From: Saccharospirillum alexandrii
GTDB lineage: Bacteria; Pseudomonadota; Gammaproteobacteria; Pseudomonadales; Natronospirillaceae
DNA: 64,000 bases
Direction of reading: 5' to 3'
Assembly (NCBI RefSeq): GCF_004000275.1
Contig: NZ_RCIP01000001.1
Coordinates: 1,542,749 to 1,606,748 of the forward strand
The notes under the pieces were generated by a model. The model searched no databases, had not been told where the DNA came from, and saw nothing but the letters and a program-made list of their open reading frames with translations. Of the stretch, positions 1 through 9,700 are shown piece after piece; the stretch's first letter is position 1; every line of letters starts with the position of its first letter. Both the position numbers and the translations under genes were made by a program.

Positions 1-780
1 CACCATGCATTGCATGCCGGCCAGAAACAACGTGAAGCGCCGAAATCGCTGGTCGGCAAAGGCGCGTTTCATGCTGCGCAGCGTATGTACCAGGCCGCGG
101 CCACGGGAGTGATCTGGCCGGTAAGGGTCGTACATCCGGTGCAGGTAACGGGTGGACAGACCGCGGCCAACTACGGCAATGAGAAACAAAGCCGCAAAGC
201 CCAGTGATTCAACACCCAGCGAGGCCGAGCCGTTCAGCAACAGGCCTCCCGACAGAAAGGCGAAGAAAGACGTCGCCATGGCCAGCCGGGAACGAACACC
301 AAAGTAGCGCCCGCGCAACCGGGAGGGCACCAGGTTGCCCATCAGGGCTTTCCATTGCGGTTGCGCCAGGTTAGACGCGCCGTGATAGACAATGGCACAG
401 CCGATCAACAGAGGCACCCGGGCACCCTCGGGCCAGGGTAATGGCACCGCGAGAGCACACAGCCCCATCAGTGAGAGGGTTTGCACGGCAGCGCCAACCA
501 CGATCAGACTGCGACGCGGCCAATAGCCGCCAAGCCAGACCGACAGTATCTGAAACAGGCCGCCCAGTAGCTGCGGTATGCCGGTCAGCCACCCGATCTG
601 CACGCTGCTTGCCCGCAAGAAAATCGCGAAGGCGTTGAGAAACTGATCCACCGTCCCGGTCATCACTGAAGACGCCACGCTGTCTTTCATCGACACCGTC
701 AGGCTGTCACGGACCCGTTTCGCCTGCGTGGGCTCTGGCGGTGGCGTTACGGCTATGCTTGGCGATGCAGGTTCAGACAT
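1..780 (-). CDS. MFS transporter, 3' part cut by window edge
   Basis: The reading frame is open from an ATG at 780 to the left edge, giving the first 260 residues. The protein continues beyond the window. After a polar N-terminus of about 35 residues come several hydrophobic segments typical of the first half of a 12-helix major facilitator. Short basic loops lie between them, for example around WPRRS and RLRGRYFG, the latter resembling the MFS loop 2-3 signature. The substrate cannot be told from this part. It is transcribed away from the LysR gene at 817-1716, with 36 bp between them in the same direction, so the two may be cotranscribed. Membrane location is inferred from the hydrophobic segments. 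Confidence 0.8.
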   Translation of the reverse strand, partial: MSEPASPSIAVTPPPEPTQAKRVRDSLTVSMKDSVASSVMTGTVDQFLNAFAIFLRASSVQIGWLTGIPQLLGGLFQILSVWLGGYWPRRSLIVVGAAVQTLSLMGLCALAVPLPWPEGARVPLLIGCAIVYHGASNLAQPQWKALMGNLVPSRLRGRYFGVRSRLAMATSFFAFLSGGLLLNGSASLGVESLGFAALFLIAVVGRGLSTRYLHRMYDPYRPDHSRGRGLVHTLRSMKRAFADQRFRRFTLFLAGMQCMV

Positions 781-816
781 GAAAAATCCGCTTGAGACGC
801 TATCCGGCAATGAAAC

Positions 817-1716
817 TCAGCTCCGGAGGTGCTCCGGACACTCCATCCGATCCGACAAAAAATCGATGAATGTTCGCACTTTAGCAGACAGATAACGCCG
901 GCTGGTATAAACCGCATACAGCTGGCTGTTGAGCGGTGTGTAGCCCGGCAGTATCTGGGTCAGATGACCCTGCCCCAATTCCCGCTCAACCAGACCACCC
1001 GGCAAAATAGCAATGCCCATGTCATTGACCGCAGCCGACAGTAACAGCGATTCGTTGTTCGACTGCAACACGGAATTGATGGTAATTTTCACCTCGCCTT
1101 CCGGCCCGGACAGGGTAAATTCATTGCTACGAATCAGTGAGTACGCCAGCATGCTGTGCCGCGCCAGATCACTGCCCTGCTCGGGTGTACCATGGCGCTC
1201 CAGGTAGCCTGGCGAGGCAACGATGTAGAAAGGGATCGTCATCAGCGGTCGGGCAATCAGGTTGGGGTGCAGCGTGCGGCTGGCCCTAAGTGCCAGGTCG
1301 AACCCTTCTTCTACGATGTCGACAAAACGCCCGCTGATGTCGATGTCGAAGGTAACATCCGGGTAGTGTTCACGAAACTCCCGCAGTAACTGGGTGAAAT
1401 AGTCTGTTGCCAGCCACATGGGGGCGGTAAAGCGAATGGTGCCACGTGGTGTGACCGTCGCACGACTGACCGTGGCTTCGACTTCATCGAGCTCTTCAAG
1501 CATGGCCCGACACCGTTCCAGATAGACCCGGCCAGACTCGGTCACACTCAAATGACGACTGTTCCGGTTCAGCAAGCGGGCGCCCAGGCGGTTTTCCAGG
1601 TGCATGACGTGTTTGCTGACCATCGCCTTGGAGAGGCCCAGATGCTCGGCCGCCTGAACAAAACTGGCGTGGTCGACCACGGCCACCAGCACTTTCATGC
1701 TAAGCAATGTATCCAT
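817..1716 (-). CDS. LysR-family transcriptional regulator
   Basis: A 299-residue protein of the usual LysR length. Residues 1-60 form the winged helix-turn-helix (start MDTLLSMKVLVAVVDHASF, then AAEHLGLSKAMVSKHV), and the rest matches a substrate-binding domain of the CrgA/YafC subgroup. The gene diverges from the FMN reductase at 1845. LysR regulators commonly control the divergent neighbour and themselves from the shared intergenic region, and a palindrome with LysR-box geometry lies there at 1731-1753. The inducer is unknown. An electrophile or quinone signal would fit the reductase, but that is inference. Confidence 0.92.
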   Translation of the reverse strand: MDTLLSMKVLVAVVDHASFVQAAEHLGLSKAMVSKHVMHLENRLGARLLNRNSRHLSVTESGRVYLERCRAMLEELDEVEATVSRATVTPRGTIRFTAPMWLATDYFTQLLREFREHYPDVTFDIDISGRFVDIVEEGFDLALRASRTLHPNLIARPLMTIPFYIVASPGYLERHGTPEQGSDLARHSMLAYSLIRSNEFTLSGPEGEVKITINSVLQSNNESLLLSAAVNDMGIAILPGGLVERELGQGHLTQILPGYTPLNSQLYAVYTSRRYLSAKVRTFIDFLSDRMECPEHLRS

Positions 1717-1730
1717 AGCTCATGGTTTCC

Positions 1731-1753
1731 TATTGAGAAACGATCTGTCAATA
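1731..1753. promoter_or_regulatory. Candidate LysR operator between divergent genes
   Basis: TATTGA, 11 bases, then TCAATA: a perfect inverted repeat with T-N11-A geometry. It lies 15 bp upstream of the LysR start and about 90 bp upstream of the reductase start. Binding is inferred from position and symmetry. Confidence 0.6.
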
Positions 1754-1844
1754 ATAGCCCCATTGATTGCCGCTGGGTAGTCTTCATACTGTCGCAGTGA
1801 TACAGAATTCGGGCGGCCATTCGGTCACCCCAGAGGAGATTACT

Positions 1845-2399
1845 ATGAACAAGATCGCTGTCGTAACAGGTACAACCCGCCCGGGCCGTAACAACATTGC
1901 CGTGGCAAAATGGGTTCTCGAAAACGCTCAAAAGCGCAGTGACGCTCAATTCGAGCTGGTAGACATTGCCGACTTCGACCTGCCGGTTCTGGACGAAGGA
2001 ATGCCCGCTGGCTTCCAGCAGTACGCCAACGAGCACACTAAAAAATGGGCGCAGACCATTGCCCAGTACGATGGCTACATCTTCGTGACACCGGAATACA
2101 ACCACAGCATTTCCGGTTCACTGAAGAACGCACTGGATTACATCAGTGTCGAATGGAACAACAAAGCCGCCGGTTTTGTCGGCTACGGTTCCGCTGGCGG
2201 TGTGCGTGCCGTTGAACACCTGCGCCAGATCGCATCAGAGCTGCAACTGGCCCACGTGCGCAACCAGGTTCAATTGTCGCTGTTCACCGATTTTGAAAAC
2301 TTCAGCGAGTTCAAACCTGCCGACATGCATCAGGAAAGCCTGACCGCCATGCTGGACCAGCTGGTTCCCTGGACGGCCGCGATGAAAACACTGCGCTAA
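1845..2399 (+). CDS. NADPH-dependent FMN reductase / NAD(P)H quinone reductase family
   Basis: A 184-residue flavodoxin-like fold protein. The start is the ATG at 1845, preceded by GAGGAGAT; the frame is open further upstream but lacks a ribosome site there. The phosphate-binding loop TGTTRPGRNN is near the N-terminus, and the flavin-contacting PEYNHSISGSLKNALD is near residue 83. This is the motif of the YieF/ChrR and azoreductase-like family. Such enzymes reduce FMN, quinones or xenobiotics using NAD(P)H in the cytosol. A clear intrinsic terminator follows. The divergent LysR regulator is its probable controller. Specific substrate is unknown. Confidence 0.9.
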   Translation: MNKIAVVTGTTRPGRNNIAVAKWVLENAQKRSDAQFELVDIADFDLPVLDEGMPAGFQQYANEHTKKWAQTIAQYDGYIFVTPEYNHSISGSLKNALDYISVEWNNKAAGFVGYGSAGGVRAVEHLRQIASELQLAHVRNQVQLSLFTDFENFSEFKPADMHQESLTAMLDQLVPWTAAMKTLR

Positions 2400-2419
2400 G
2401 CGTTAATGGATTCATCTTC

Positions 2420-2450
2420 AAAAAAGACGGGCTTTGCCCGTCTTTTTTTT
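2420..2450 (+). terminator. Intrinsic terminator after FMN reductase
   Basis: A G+C-rich hairpin (AAAGACGGGC / GCCCGTCTTT, three-base loop) runs into eight Ts. It sits 20 bp after the stop codon and lies between convergent genes, so it may act in both directions. Confidence 0.9.
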
Positions 2451-2460
2451 GCCCGAAACC

Positions 2461-2937
2461 TCACTGGGTCAGGAGCTGGCGCATGACATGCTGAGGCCCT
2501 GCCGCACCGCCCAGATACAAGTCTCCAGTGTCGGTAAAACCACCCTGTTCATAGCAACGGTAGGCTGCCAGGTTCCTGCAATTAACCGTTAGCCAAACCA
2601 CAGTCGATGCAGGGTACGCCTCTGCCAGATAAGGCCCCACCGCTTTTGCGGCTGCCTTGCCAAGACCCTGGCCTTGTCGCTGCCCATCGATTAAGAAGGT
2701 TCTGATGCCCAGTGACCCCGCCTCGCAAAAATCGAACTCACGATCAAATTGGGTATCGACAATAAAGAAACCGACCATTGACTTGTCGAGCCAGATGCCG
2801 TGCGGGTGACACGCCTCATCAATCCCAGCCAGTGCGTCTGCGACGGTGCCGGTAAATTTCAGTTGCTCTGGGGCTACTAACAAGGAGGTGGCCGACTCAT
2901 ACAGATCGTGAGTCAGCCGTTTGAGAACCACTGCCAT
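2461..2937 (-). CDS. GNAT-family N-acetyltransferase
   Basis: About 158 residues. RQGQGLGKAAAKAVG is the acetyl-CoA pyrophosphate-binding loop (R/Q-x-x-G-x-G/A), followed by a beta strand and helix and the C-terminal YRCYEQGGF segment typical of GNAT enzymes. The ATG at 2937 overlaps the stop of the VOC gene by one base (TGATG), which implies translational coupling. A TTG one codon upstream is possible. The acceptor substrate cannot be told. Confidence 0.87.
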   Translation of the reverse strand: MAVVLKRLTHDLYESATSLLVAPEQLKFTGTVADALAGIDEACHPHGIWLDKSMVGFFIVDTQFDREFDFCEAGSLGIRTFLIDGQRQGQGLGKAAAKAVGPYLAEAYPASTVVWLTVNCRNLAAYRCYEQGGFTDTGDLYLGGAAGPQHVMRQLLTQ

Positions 2938-3374
2938 CAACGCGCAAATAAACTGCTGCGGTCGACAAAGCCTTTCATTTCAATGGCATTGCCGCTGGGG
3001 TCCCGGAAAAACAGCGTGCCCTGCTCTCCCGGCTGGCCTTTAAAGCGAATGTAAGGGTCGATCACGAACTCAAAGTTCATGGCCGTCAGCCGGTCGGCCA
3101 TGGACTGCCATTCGTCCATCGACAGCACGACACCGAAATGGGGCACCGGCACGTCATGTCCGTCAACTGCATTGGAGATAGGCTTTGCCGCCTCTGCCTG
3201 TTCCGAAAGGTGAGCGACAATCTGATGCCCGAAGAAGTCGAAGTCGATCCAGTGGTCGGAACTGCGCCCTTCGGCACAGCCCAGTACCTCACCGTAAAAC
3301 TGCCGGGCGGCGTCCAGGTCGTGAACCGGAAAGGCCAGATGAAACGGCGACAACGCCTGGGATTGGGTAGACAT
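2937..3374 (-). CDS. VOC-family (glyoxalase-like) protein
   Basis: 145 residues, cytosolic. The N-terminal [20 protein letters not shown] and the C-terminal [14 protein letters not shown] are the paired beta-alpha-beta-beta-beta hallmarks of the vicinal oxygen chelate fold. Metal-ligand-type His and Glu residues occur at both ends. The start is set at the ATG preceded by GCGAGG; the frame extends 13 codons further without better support. It is upstream of, and coupled to, the GNAT gene. The family covers dioxygenases, glyoxalases and resistance proteins, and the reaction is not predicted here. Confidence 0.87.
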   Translation of the reverse strand: MSTQSQALSPFHLAFPVHDLDAARQFYGEVLGCAEGRSSDHWIDFDFFGHQIVAHLSEQAEAAKPISNAVDGHDVPVPHFGVVLSMDEWQSMADRLTAMNFEFVIDPYIRFKGQPGEQGTLFFRDPSGNAIEMKGFVDRSSLFAR

Positions 3375-3465
3375 GGGAGTACCTCGCTCACGCAAAAATG
3401 AAATTACCGGCACCAGAGATTATCGGCTCCGCTCCGGGCAATCAATGTCGTTCACCGGTGTCACC

Positions 3466-4221
3466 TTACAACCCACCGGCCAGATCAATCACACTGCCGG
3501 TGCAGTATGACGACCGATCCGACACCAGCCACAGAATAGCCTCAGCAATTTCCTCCGGCTCGCCGCCCCTCTGCATTGGGATGCGCTCGCGCAAACGCGC
3601 TACCCGGCCCGGTTCGCCGCCATCGGCATGAATACCGGTATGAATCAGCCCTGGCCGGACACCGTTCACGCGGATGCCCTCGGCCGCCACCTCCAGTGAC
3701 AACCCCCGGGTCATCGTATCCAGTGCGCCTTTGGAGGCTGCATAGTCGACATATTCATTCGGTGAGCCGGTTCTCGCCGCCGCCGAAGAGACATTCACAA
3801 TGGTGCCACCGGGCCCGCCATGGCGTGTCGACATGCGTTTCACGGCTTCACGGCAACAGATAAAGGGTCCGGTCACATTGGTCGCCAAAACCTGGTTGAT
3901 GCGCTCGGCGGTCATGTCTTCCAGACGCATCTGGGTCTTCAATAGGCCGGCATTGTTAACCAGCACACGGAGTGTTCCGGGCAGCTGGTCGATCACCTGG
4001 AACAACCTCGCCACCTCGGATTCCTGCGATACATCAGCCTGGATAACCTGACACTTTCCGCCGGTTTCGCCAATGCTCATCGCCAACGCCCGGGCCGATG
4101 CGGCATCGGACCGGTAGTTGATGCACACAAAATACCCTTCTTTTGCCAATAACCGGGCAGTCGCCGCGCCGATGCCCCGGCCAGCGCCGGTTACCAGTGC
4201 GATGGCGTTTGTCGTTGTCAT
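3466..4221 (-). CDS. Short-chain dehydrogenase/reductase (SDR)
   Basis: 251 residues, the classical SDR length. The dinucleotide-binding TGAGRGIG is at the N-terminus, NNAG in the middle, the catalytic Ser in VNVSSAAA, and the Tyr/Lys pair in YVDYAASKGA. It probably uses NADP(H), since it resembles YgfF-like sugar or aldehyde dehydrogenases, but substrate is unknown. It lies between the cupin gene upstream and the VOC gene downstream on the same strand, so a small detoxification or secondary-metabolism operon is likely. Confidence 0.92.
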   Translation of the reverse strand: MTTTNAIALVTGAGRGIGAATARLLAKEGYFVCINYRSDAASARALAMSIGETGGKCQVIQADVSQESEVARLFQVIDQLPGTLRVLVNNAGLLKTQMRLEDMTAERINQVLATNVTGPFICCREAVKRMSTRHGGPGGTIVNVSSAAARTGSPNEYVDYAASKGALDTMTRGLSLEVAAEGIRVNGVRPGLIHTGIHADGGEPGRVARLRERIPMQRGGEPEEIAEAILWLVSDRSSYCTGSVIDLAGGL

Positions 4222-4253
4222 AGTGTTCCCTGCCTGGTCATTAAAAAGGCGTG

Positions 4254-4565
4254 TCAGACACTGCCGGCCTGTTCGACCACCAGTATCCGGGCTTCACCCA
4301 ATGGATGAGCGACGTGCTCGGTGCCAACCGCCGCGTAAAACACATCACCGGTTTCCAGAACAACGGAGTGCTCGACGCCGGCTTCGCGGTAAAACATTTC
4401 AACCCGGCCATCCAGCACGGCAAAGACTTCCTGCCCGTCGTTGATGTGCCATTTATAGGGCTGGTCGGTCCAGTGCAGACGCGTCGAAATGCCGTTCATC
4501 AGGGCAATATCCTGAGCGCCCCAGGCTTTCTCTGCGGTGAACTCTTTGGCTCGATACGTGTTCAT
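4254..4565 (-). CDS. Cupin-domain protein
   Basis: About 103 residues forming one small beta-barrel. WHINDGQEVFAVLDGRVEMF corresponds to cupin motif 1, and the later VLETGDVFYAAVGTEHVAHP matches motif 2. The ATG at 4565 (MNTYRAKEF) is preferred over a TTG eight codons upstream because neither has a strong ribosome site and ATG is commoner. It is the first gene of the rightmost-to-left run cupin, SDR, VOC, GNAT. Enzymatic or sensory role not determined. Confidence 0.8.
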   Translation of the reverse strand: MNTYRAKEFTAEKAWGAQDIALMNGISTRLHWTDQPYKWHINDGQEVFAVLDGRVEMFYREAGVEHSVVLETGDVFYAAVGTEHVAHPLGEARILVVEQAGSV

Positions 4566-4644
4566 AGTCGTTAATGGTCGCCTTAACAATCAAGTGAAAC
4601 TCACATCCGGGATGTTCAATTTGCGGCCAAGGCCGCCGTTCACT

Positions 4645-5769
4645 TCACAATAATGGCAACACCTGCCAAATCGCATCGATGTTGGCCGCGCCCAATCGCT
4701 GGCACCGGTCCGGTGACCAGCCAGTAGACGGCATGGGCGTGGCGGTAGTGTCCTTGAACGGCATTTCCAGCGTCATCGCCAGGCACTTGTGATGCTCGGC
4801 CACATAAGCGGTGCACAGCGTCAGATTCGCTTTGCCGGGTTCAGCGATGGGGTAACCGACATCCGTCTGAAAGTCTGGGCAGGCGGTCTGCAACACCGAC
4901 TTGAAGGTGCTCAGCTGCAAGGCCATGTGCTTGTTCCAGGCCGGTATACCCTCGGCCCCGGCAATAAAGTTGTAGGGCAATTCCTCATCACCGTGTACGT
5001 CCAGGCAAAAATCCACACCGGTTTTAGCCATGGCTTCGCGCACAAAATAGACTTCCGGTGAAAACTCCTTACTCGGCTCCAGCCATTCACGGTTCAGGTT
5101 ACGACCATGAGCGTTGCAGCGCAGATGCCCGCGCACACTGCCATCGGGGTTCATGTTGGGGACGACGTGAAAGACACAATGTTCCAACAGTTGGCGGCTC
5201 AGGCTGTCCTGCTCATCGAGCAGTCGCTCCAAAAAGCCTTCCATCCACCATTCCGCCATGGTCTCACCCGGGTGCTGGCGGCCAATGATCCAGCAGACTT
5301 TCTTGTCGGATGCCGGTTCGCCGATGGTCAGACGGGTTAGTGGATGGCCGTCCGGCGTAATGCACAGCGTATCGGCCTGAACCTGGGGCGAGGCCAGTGT
5401 CGCGGCGATCAATTGCTGATGCCGTTCAAAGCTGTAGGGCGCAAAATAGGCATAATAGATACTGTCGGTCTCGGGGCTGTGCTCGATGGTCAAAGTTTGA
5501 CCATCGTACCGGGTCGGCACCCGAAACCAGAATTCACGGTCGTAGGACGCCACCGCCTGGTAGTCGTGAAAGGCTCGGGGGAAAGACACCTGTCCAGCAT
5601 TGGTAATGTCGAACCGGCATGGCTGATCGCGCGCATCCAGCACCTGGAAATAGAACCACTGCTTGTGCTCATCGCCGACATCGGAGCGAATCTGCAACTC
5701 CACAGCACCGGGGTCGGAGGCATCCAAACAAACAATATTGCCGCCATCAAAACGCTGGTTAATGTGCAT
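4645..5769 (-). CDS. M14-family cytosolic carboxypeptidase-like zinc peptidase
   Basis: 374 residues from the ATG at 5769, which has GGGAG eight bases upstream. The frame is open for 56 more codons, but that extension lies partly inside a dispersed repeat and lacks family similarity. An N-terminal beta domain (FDGGNIVCLDASDPG, then WFYFQV) precedes the peptidase domain. Zinc ligands are in RQHPGE and in the DVHGDEE region, substrate-binding Asn-Arg in LNREW, and the general-base Glu in TLEMPF. These are the features of the CCP/AGBL-like M14 subfamily, which in bacteria is thought to trim C-terminal residues in the cytosol. No signal peptide is visible. Confidence 0.88.
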   Translation of the reverse strand: MHINQRFDGGNIVCLDASDPGAVELQIRSDVGDEHKQWFYFQVLDARDQPCRFDITNAGQVSFPRAFHDYQAVASYDREFWFRVPTRYDGQTLTIEHSPETDSIYYAYFAPYSFERHQQLIAATLASPQVQADTLCITPDGHPLTRLTIGEPASDKKVCWIIGRQHPGETMAEWWMEGFLERLLDEQDSLSRQLLEHCVFHVVPNMNPDGSVRGHLRCNAHGRNLNREWLEPSKEFSPEVYFVREAMAKTGVDFCLDVHGDEELPYNFIAGAEGIPAWNKHMALQLSTFKSVLQTACPDFQTDVGYPIAEPGKANLTLCTAYVAEHHKCLAMTLEMPFKDTTATPMPSTGWSPDRCQRLGAANIDAIWQVLPLL

Positions 5770-6298
5770 GCTGTTCACTCCCGCCTTCAAAGTCATTGAA
5801 AAGATGTCTGTCGATGCTACCTCACCATTGCCGCCAGTAAAGGGGTAATCGTGAATCCTTTTAAGCAAAGACCGTAAAGCATCTCGGAAGCTGGGCGTTT
5901 CCGCCAGAACATCCAACTTTAGAGCGCTGTTGTTCACTAGCCCACAATTCTAGCGCATGCATCTATCGCATGGACCAATGGAGACTGGCTAAACGGTTTG
6001 TCCCAGGGGATTCATTATTATTGGGTCGATGCGACTGATCTTGGCTAATTGGCCCTTGAGCAGGCTGGTCATGAAATTCCAGGCAAAACGTATCGCCGTT
6101 GACTGTCTCGGGTTCAACGACTGCCTCACCTTCCCAGTTGAGTTGCCCCGCTATCGACCAGGACCGACTGAGAAGAAAGCAGCTGTTTAGGTTCGCCTGG
6201 TGCATCTTTTCAATGGACTCTGTTAACCACTGTCACGCCACTGGAAAATTATTCGCACCATTGACGCCGCCGATTCAGGCAGACTGTGCCAACTTCTT
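5770..6298. other. Intergenic region without a convincing gene
   Basis: This gap separates the M14 peptidase from the eCIS-linked small gene. It holds one copy of a short dispersed repeat near its left end. An 80-codon open frame at 5963-6205 (minus) has no recognisable domain or ribosome site and is not called. The region is richer in A+T than the flanking genes. Confidence 0.5.
5813..5875 (+). repeat. Short dispersed repeat, copy A
   Basis: About 60 bp matching 39374-39436 in the same orientation. The core CTACCTCACCA, CCGCCAGTAAAG and AATCGTGAATC blocks are shared, with scattered substitutions (roughly 80% or more by eye). Both copies lie in sequence upstream of genes that are not related to each other. 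Confidence 0.7.
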
Positions 6299-6781
6299 TT
6301 AATTGGTATTTCGTTGATTGGCAGTGACCAAATAATCAGCAGCCTGGTCATAGCAGCCTCCCAACTGGGCAGACAGTGTTTCCAGCATTTCCATCACCTC
6401 ACGCCCCCCGACCTCTCGGACATCATCCGGCATAGTGGGTGTGTGCTCATCCCGCTTACGCTCGAAGGCGTTAATTCTCTTGATCGTATAGGCCGACAGC
6501 CGGCACACAGCGTTAACGGGTACTGCGTAGTCGGTACCGTGAAAGTCGAAAAAAAGATCCGTTAACGGTACAAAGTCTTGCTGATAAAAGGCTTGGGAGC
6601 CTTTGTGGCGATCCGAACGCCAGCGGCTGAATTCCTCGTTCAGCTTCCGGGCGAACACTCGGGCACTGTCGGGCAGCAAGGCTTCGAGTCCCGTCAACAA
6701 CTGGCAGGTAAATTCAACCGCCTGATCAGCCGGCAAGGCATCCAAGAGACTATCGGCCTGTGTTGGAAATGATTTCACCAT
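6299..6781 (-). CDS. Putative immunity protein to the adjacent deaminase-tailed protein
   Basis: 160 residues, predicted mostly helical, acidic and soluble, with no signal peptide. I do not recognise a named family. Its ATG at 6781 lies inside the 3' end of the DUF4157/deaminase gene, giving a 32-bp overlap, so the two are translated from one message. A small cytosolic gene placed directly after a C-terminal toxin domain is the standard layout of toxin-immunity pairs in polymorphic toxin systems. That layout is the whole basis for the role. Alternatives are a chaperone for loading the large protein, or an unrelated eCIS accessory gene. Confidence 0.6.
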   Translation of the reverse strand: MVKSFPTQADSLLDALPADQAVEFTCQLLTGLEALLPDSARVFARKLNEEFSRWRSDRHKGSQAFYQQDFVPLTDLFFDFHGTDYAVPVNAVCRLSAYTIKRINAFERKRDEHTPTMPDDVREVGGREVMEMLETLSAQLGGCYDQAADYLVTANQRNTN

Positions 6782-9700
6782 TGCGAATGGTCAAAACCCC
6801 TCGGGTTGGTTGCTGGGTTGTCCGGTCATTATAGGTAATGACCAGTGTGATGTTCGGAAAGTCTCGGGAAAATCGGGCCAATGGCCCCAGAGCCGCCGAC
6901 GCAGCATCTGTACCGCGCTGGTCAATCAGGCCCCGCTGGCAGGTACTGCAGGGAATCTGCTCCGCATGCATACGCAGTTCACCGCGCAGTTCGACCGGAT
7001 CGGTATTGGGAAACTGCTCACGAAGTGCCCGGGCAGCGCCGCCAACGACGCTCTGCTCGGCGTGGCCCGCGAACTGTGGGTCGCTGATAGGCTGCCCCTC
7101 CCTCGTCAACGGACGATAACTGGGATCGGCGGATTCGCCTTCAGCCCTGGCCCGGCTGGAGCCGCCGGTAAACACTTCCTCAATTCCACGCGATGAACGG
7201 GACTCACCTTCCATCACCAGAACTCCGGCCGCTACCGTGCCTCCGGTCACGTCTCCTTCTTCATTCACACCCCGCTCTATGCCGGTACGCTCGCGATGCG
7301 CGGCAATGGCGTCATGCAGGTCGGCACTGTGCTGCCGTTCCCGGCGTCTTTGGTTTGCCCGACGGAGTATACCCAGCAAGCGCTGGAAATAATCGGCCAT
7401 TGAGATGGTGGTGCGATCTCTATGGCGCACTCGACCCTCCCGTTCAAGGGCGGCTACTTCCCGCCGGGCCTGTTCCAGGGCGGCGTCGCCGAACGTATCG
7501 TCGTACACCATATCAGCTATTTCCGAACGGGCGGCACGCAGGTCTTCGGTGGGGATGTGAGTGTCGCCCTCTGCCACGGCTTCACGGCGCAAACTGCGAC
7601 GAAGTCTCAGAAAAGCATCGACAATAGCAGACTCGGCAAAAATTCGTCGTCCCTGGGCTCTGTGCCGAGTCTCTGGCGAGCGCGTAGAACCGGAAATTTC
7701 CTGCCGCATGCCCTGAAAGATCTGATCTTTAGCAGCAATGAAACCTCTAGCTTCCTGACTACCATCCAACATGCTCCATTCGAGACGATGTTGCTCGAGC
7801 TGTTGCTCGAAGCTACGAATCCTCTCCTCATGAGCAACGATTTCTGCCTCGCTCAAACTGGCACGACGCTCATTCAACAAGGTAGCTTGATCAGCAATCA
7901 GGCCTGGCAGCTTGGCCAATTCACCTTCCAGCTCAATCGCTCGTTGCCAGGAAGAAAAACGGCCGCCCAGCAGACCTCGGGCCCGCAACAACAAGGTGCG
8001 GGCCGTCCCAATCATCCCTTGATAACGCTGTAGAACTTGAACCGCTGGCAAGTGACCTCGCACAAGGTCCACGGTGGCGTTCGGCCCGGCCTCTATCCAG
8101 ATTCGGCCTACGCCGCCACCAGCATTGCGATCATATCGGACCTTAACCGTGCCGCCTCCTTCGCTAATACGAACCACAGGAATTTCAGTACGAAGCGAGG
8201 GCGGCAACCCCTCAGCCAGGGCAGTATCGGTTCCGGCTATTTCTAAAGGGGCTTCGGCGGGTCGACGACGCATCTGGGCATCCGGATCGGCTTCGGTTTC
8301 ATGCCGTCGCGCTTCCTCAACAATAACGAGATTTGGGTCGGTATTGGGGGGACCGCTTTGCCCCTCAGTCGCTCCGTCACCGGGAACATCAATCTCGGCG
8401 CCTCCTGCGCGCCGAGTCGCCAGACCATGAGCCAGCCGACCGGCGAAATGCTGGGAACCCATTTGCAACATTTGCTGACCAGCCATCTCGCTGAACACGG
8501 AAATTGCAGCGTCGCGGGCCCGTTGTTCCAGCCTCGCCATCTCCTGCCGTTTTCTGGCAAGCAGTTGCGGGTCAACCGAGCGATCTTCGCGCATGACATT
8601 TATTTCTTCGCGCAACTGGCTCAACTGGTCGATGTATTGACTGCGAACGTTACCGATTTGTTCCCACGCCTGATCGGTAAAGACGTAAAAATTGCCCGCG
8701 TATTGAGTCAGTCCAGTGGTAATGTCCAGTGCCCGTTGGCCTAAAGAGCGTTGCCGTGAGATACCTTCACCAACACGAATCAGGCGGGCCGCATCGTCGG
8801 CCCGTCCAATGACGGGAAGAATGTCCAGGGCGACCAGCCCCAGGTCGACGTAATTGCTGGCCCTGACCGTACCGGAGCGGTGGGCATCGGCAAAATTCAG
8901 CCCGGCGTCAGCACCGTTGTAAACTATACTCAGGCCGATGCCCACCGGCGCGGTGGGTGGAAAAACACTGAGTACCGTGGCAACAACGTTGACTACCAGA
9001 CTGGCCTCGCTGGAAAAGACCGATTCCTGTATGTCATTAAGCAGAGTGTCGGTCTTCCGTTCATATTGAATAAATCTCTGGGTAGGCAGGGTTCCTTCGA
9101 AACTCTGGAAAGAGAAACGCATTCGTCCGTTAGGGTAAGTACTGGTCAATTCAAAAAAAAGCTCTTCCATCATGGCTTCGAAATCGGAATCTTCGGCTTC
9201 GAAGTGAAAATTCTCGGGGCGCACGATTTCAGAGTGATCCAGTAGATGGCCATAGTAGACCCCTTCGCTTTCGTTATAGGTGAACCAGCACACCAGATAA
9301 AGTTGACCAGAGGGTACCCCTGAGCGTCGGCTGACGTAGTAGCCACGCGCTGCTATGGGATGAGTGACCGAACCGGCTGACGTATCTTCATCGGTGGCGC
9401 GCAGTCTATGGATGCGTGCCAACAGGTTCTCTAACTCAGTTTCTCGTTGTTGAGCCCATTCCAGCATGTCTTCCTGATCGGTGCGTTCATAGTGACGCAC
9501 CAGATTCCGTACCCGCTCCAACTGACCTTCAATATGGGCCGTGCTGTTAGCGAAACCCGCCTCGTTCAAGACAGAAGGGTCAAGCAAACCGGTACGACGC
9601 AGGCCTTGGGCATCAGAATCCTCGGCGATCAGCGCGGGAATGCTTAGCGTCGGGGACGCCACTCCTAAACCTAAGCGCACTAAGAAACTTTCTTGTTCCA

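Noticed and set aside
5963-6205. 80-codon minus-strand frame upstream of the M14 peptidase gene
   Set aside because: No ribosome site, domain or coupling. Could be a decayed gene end, but there is not enough to call it.
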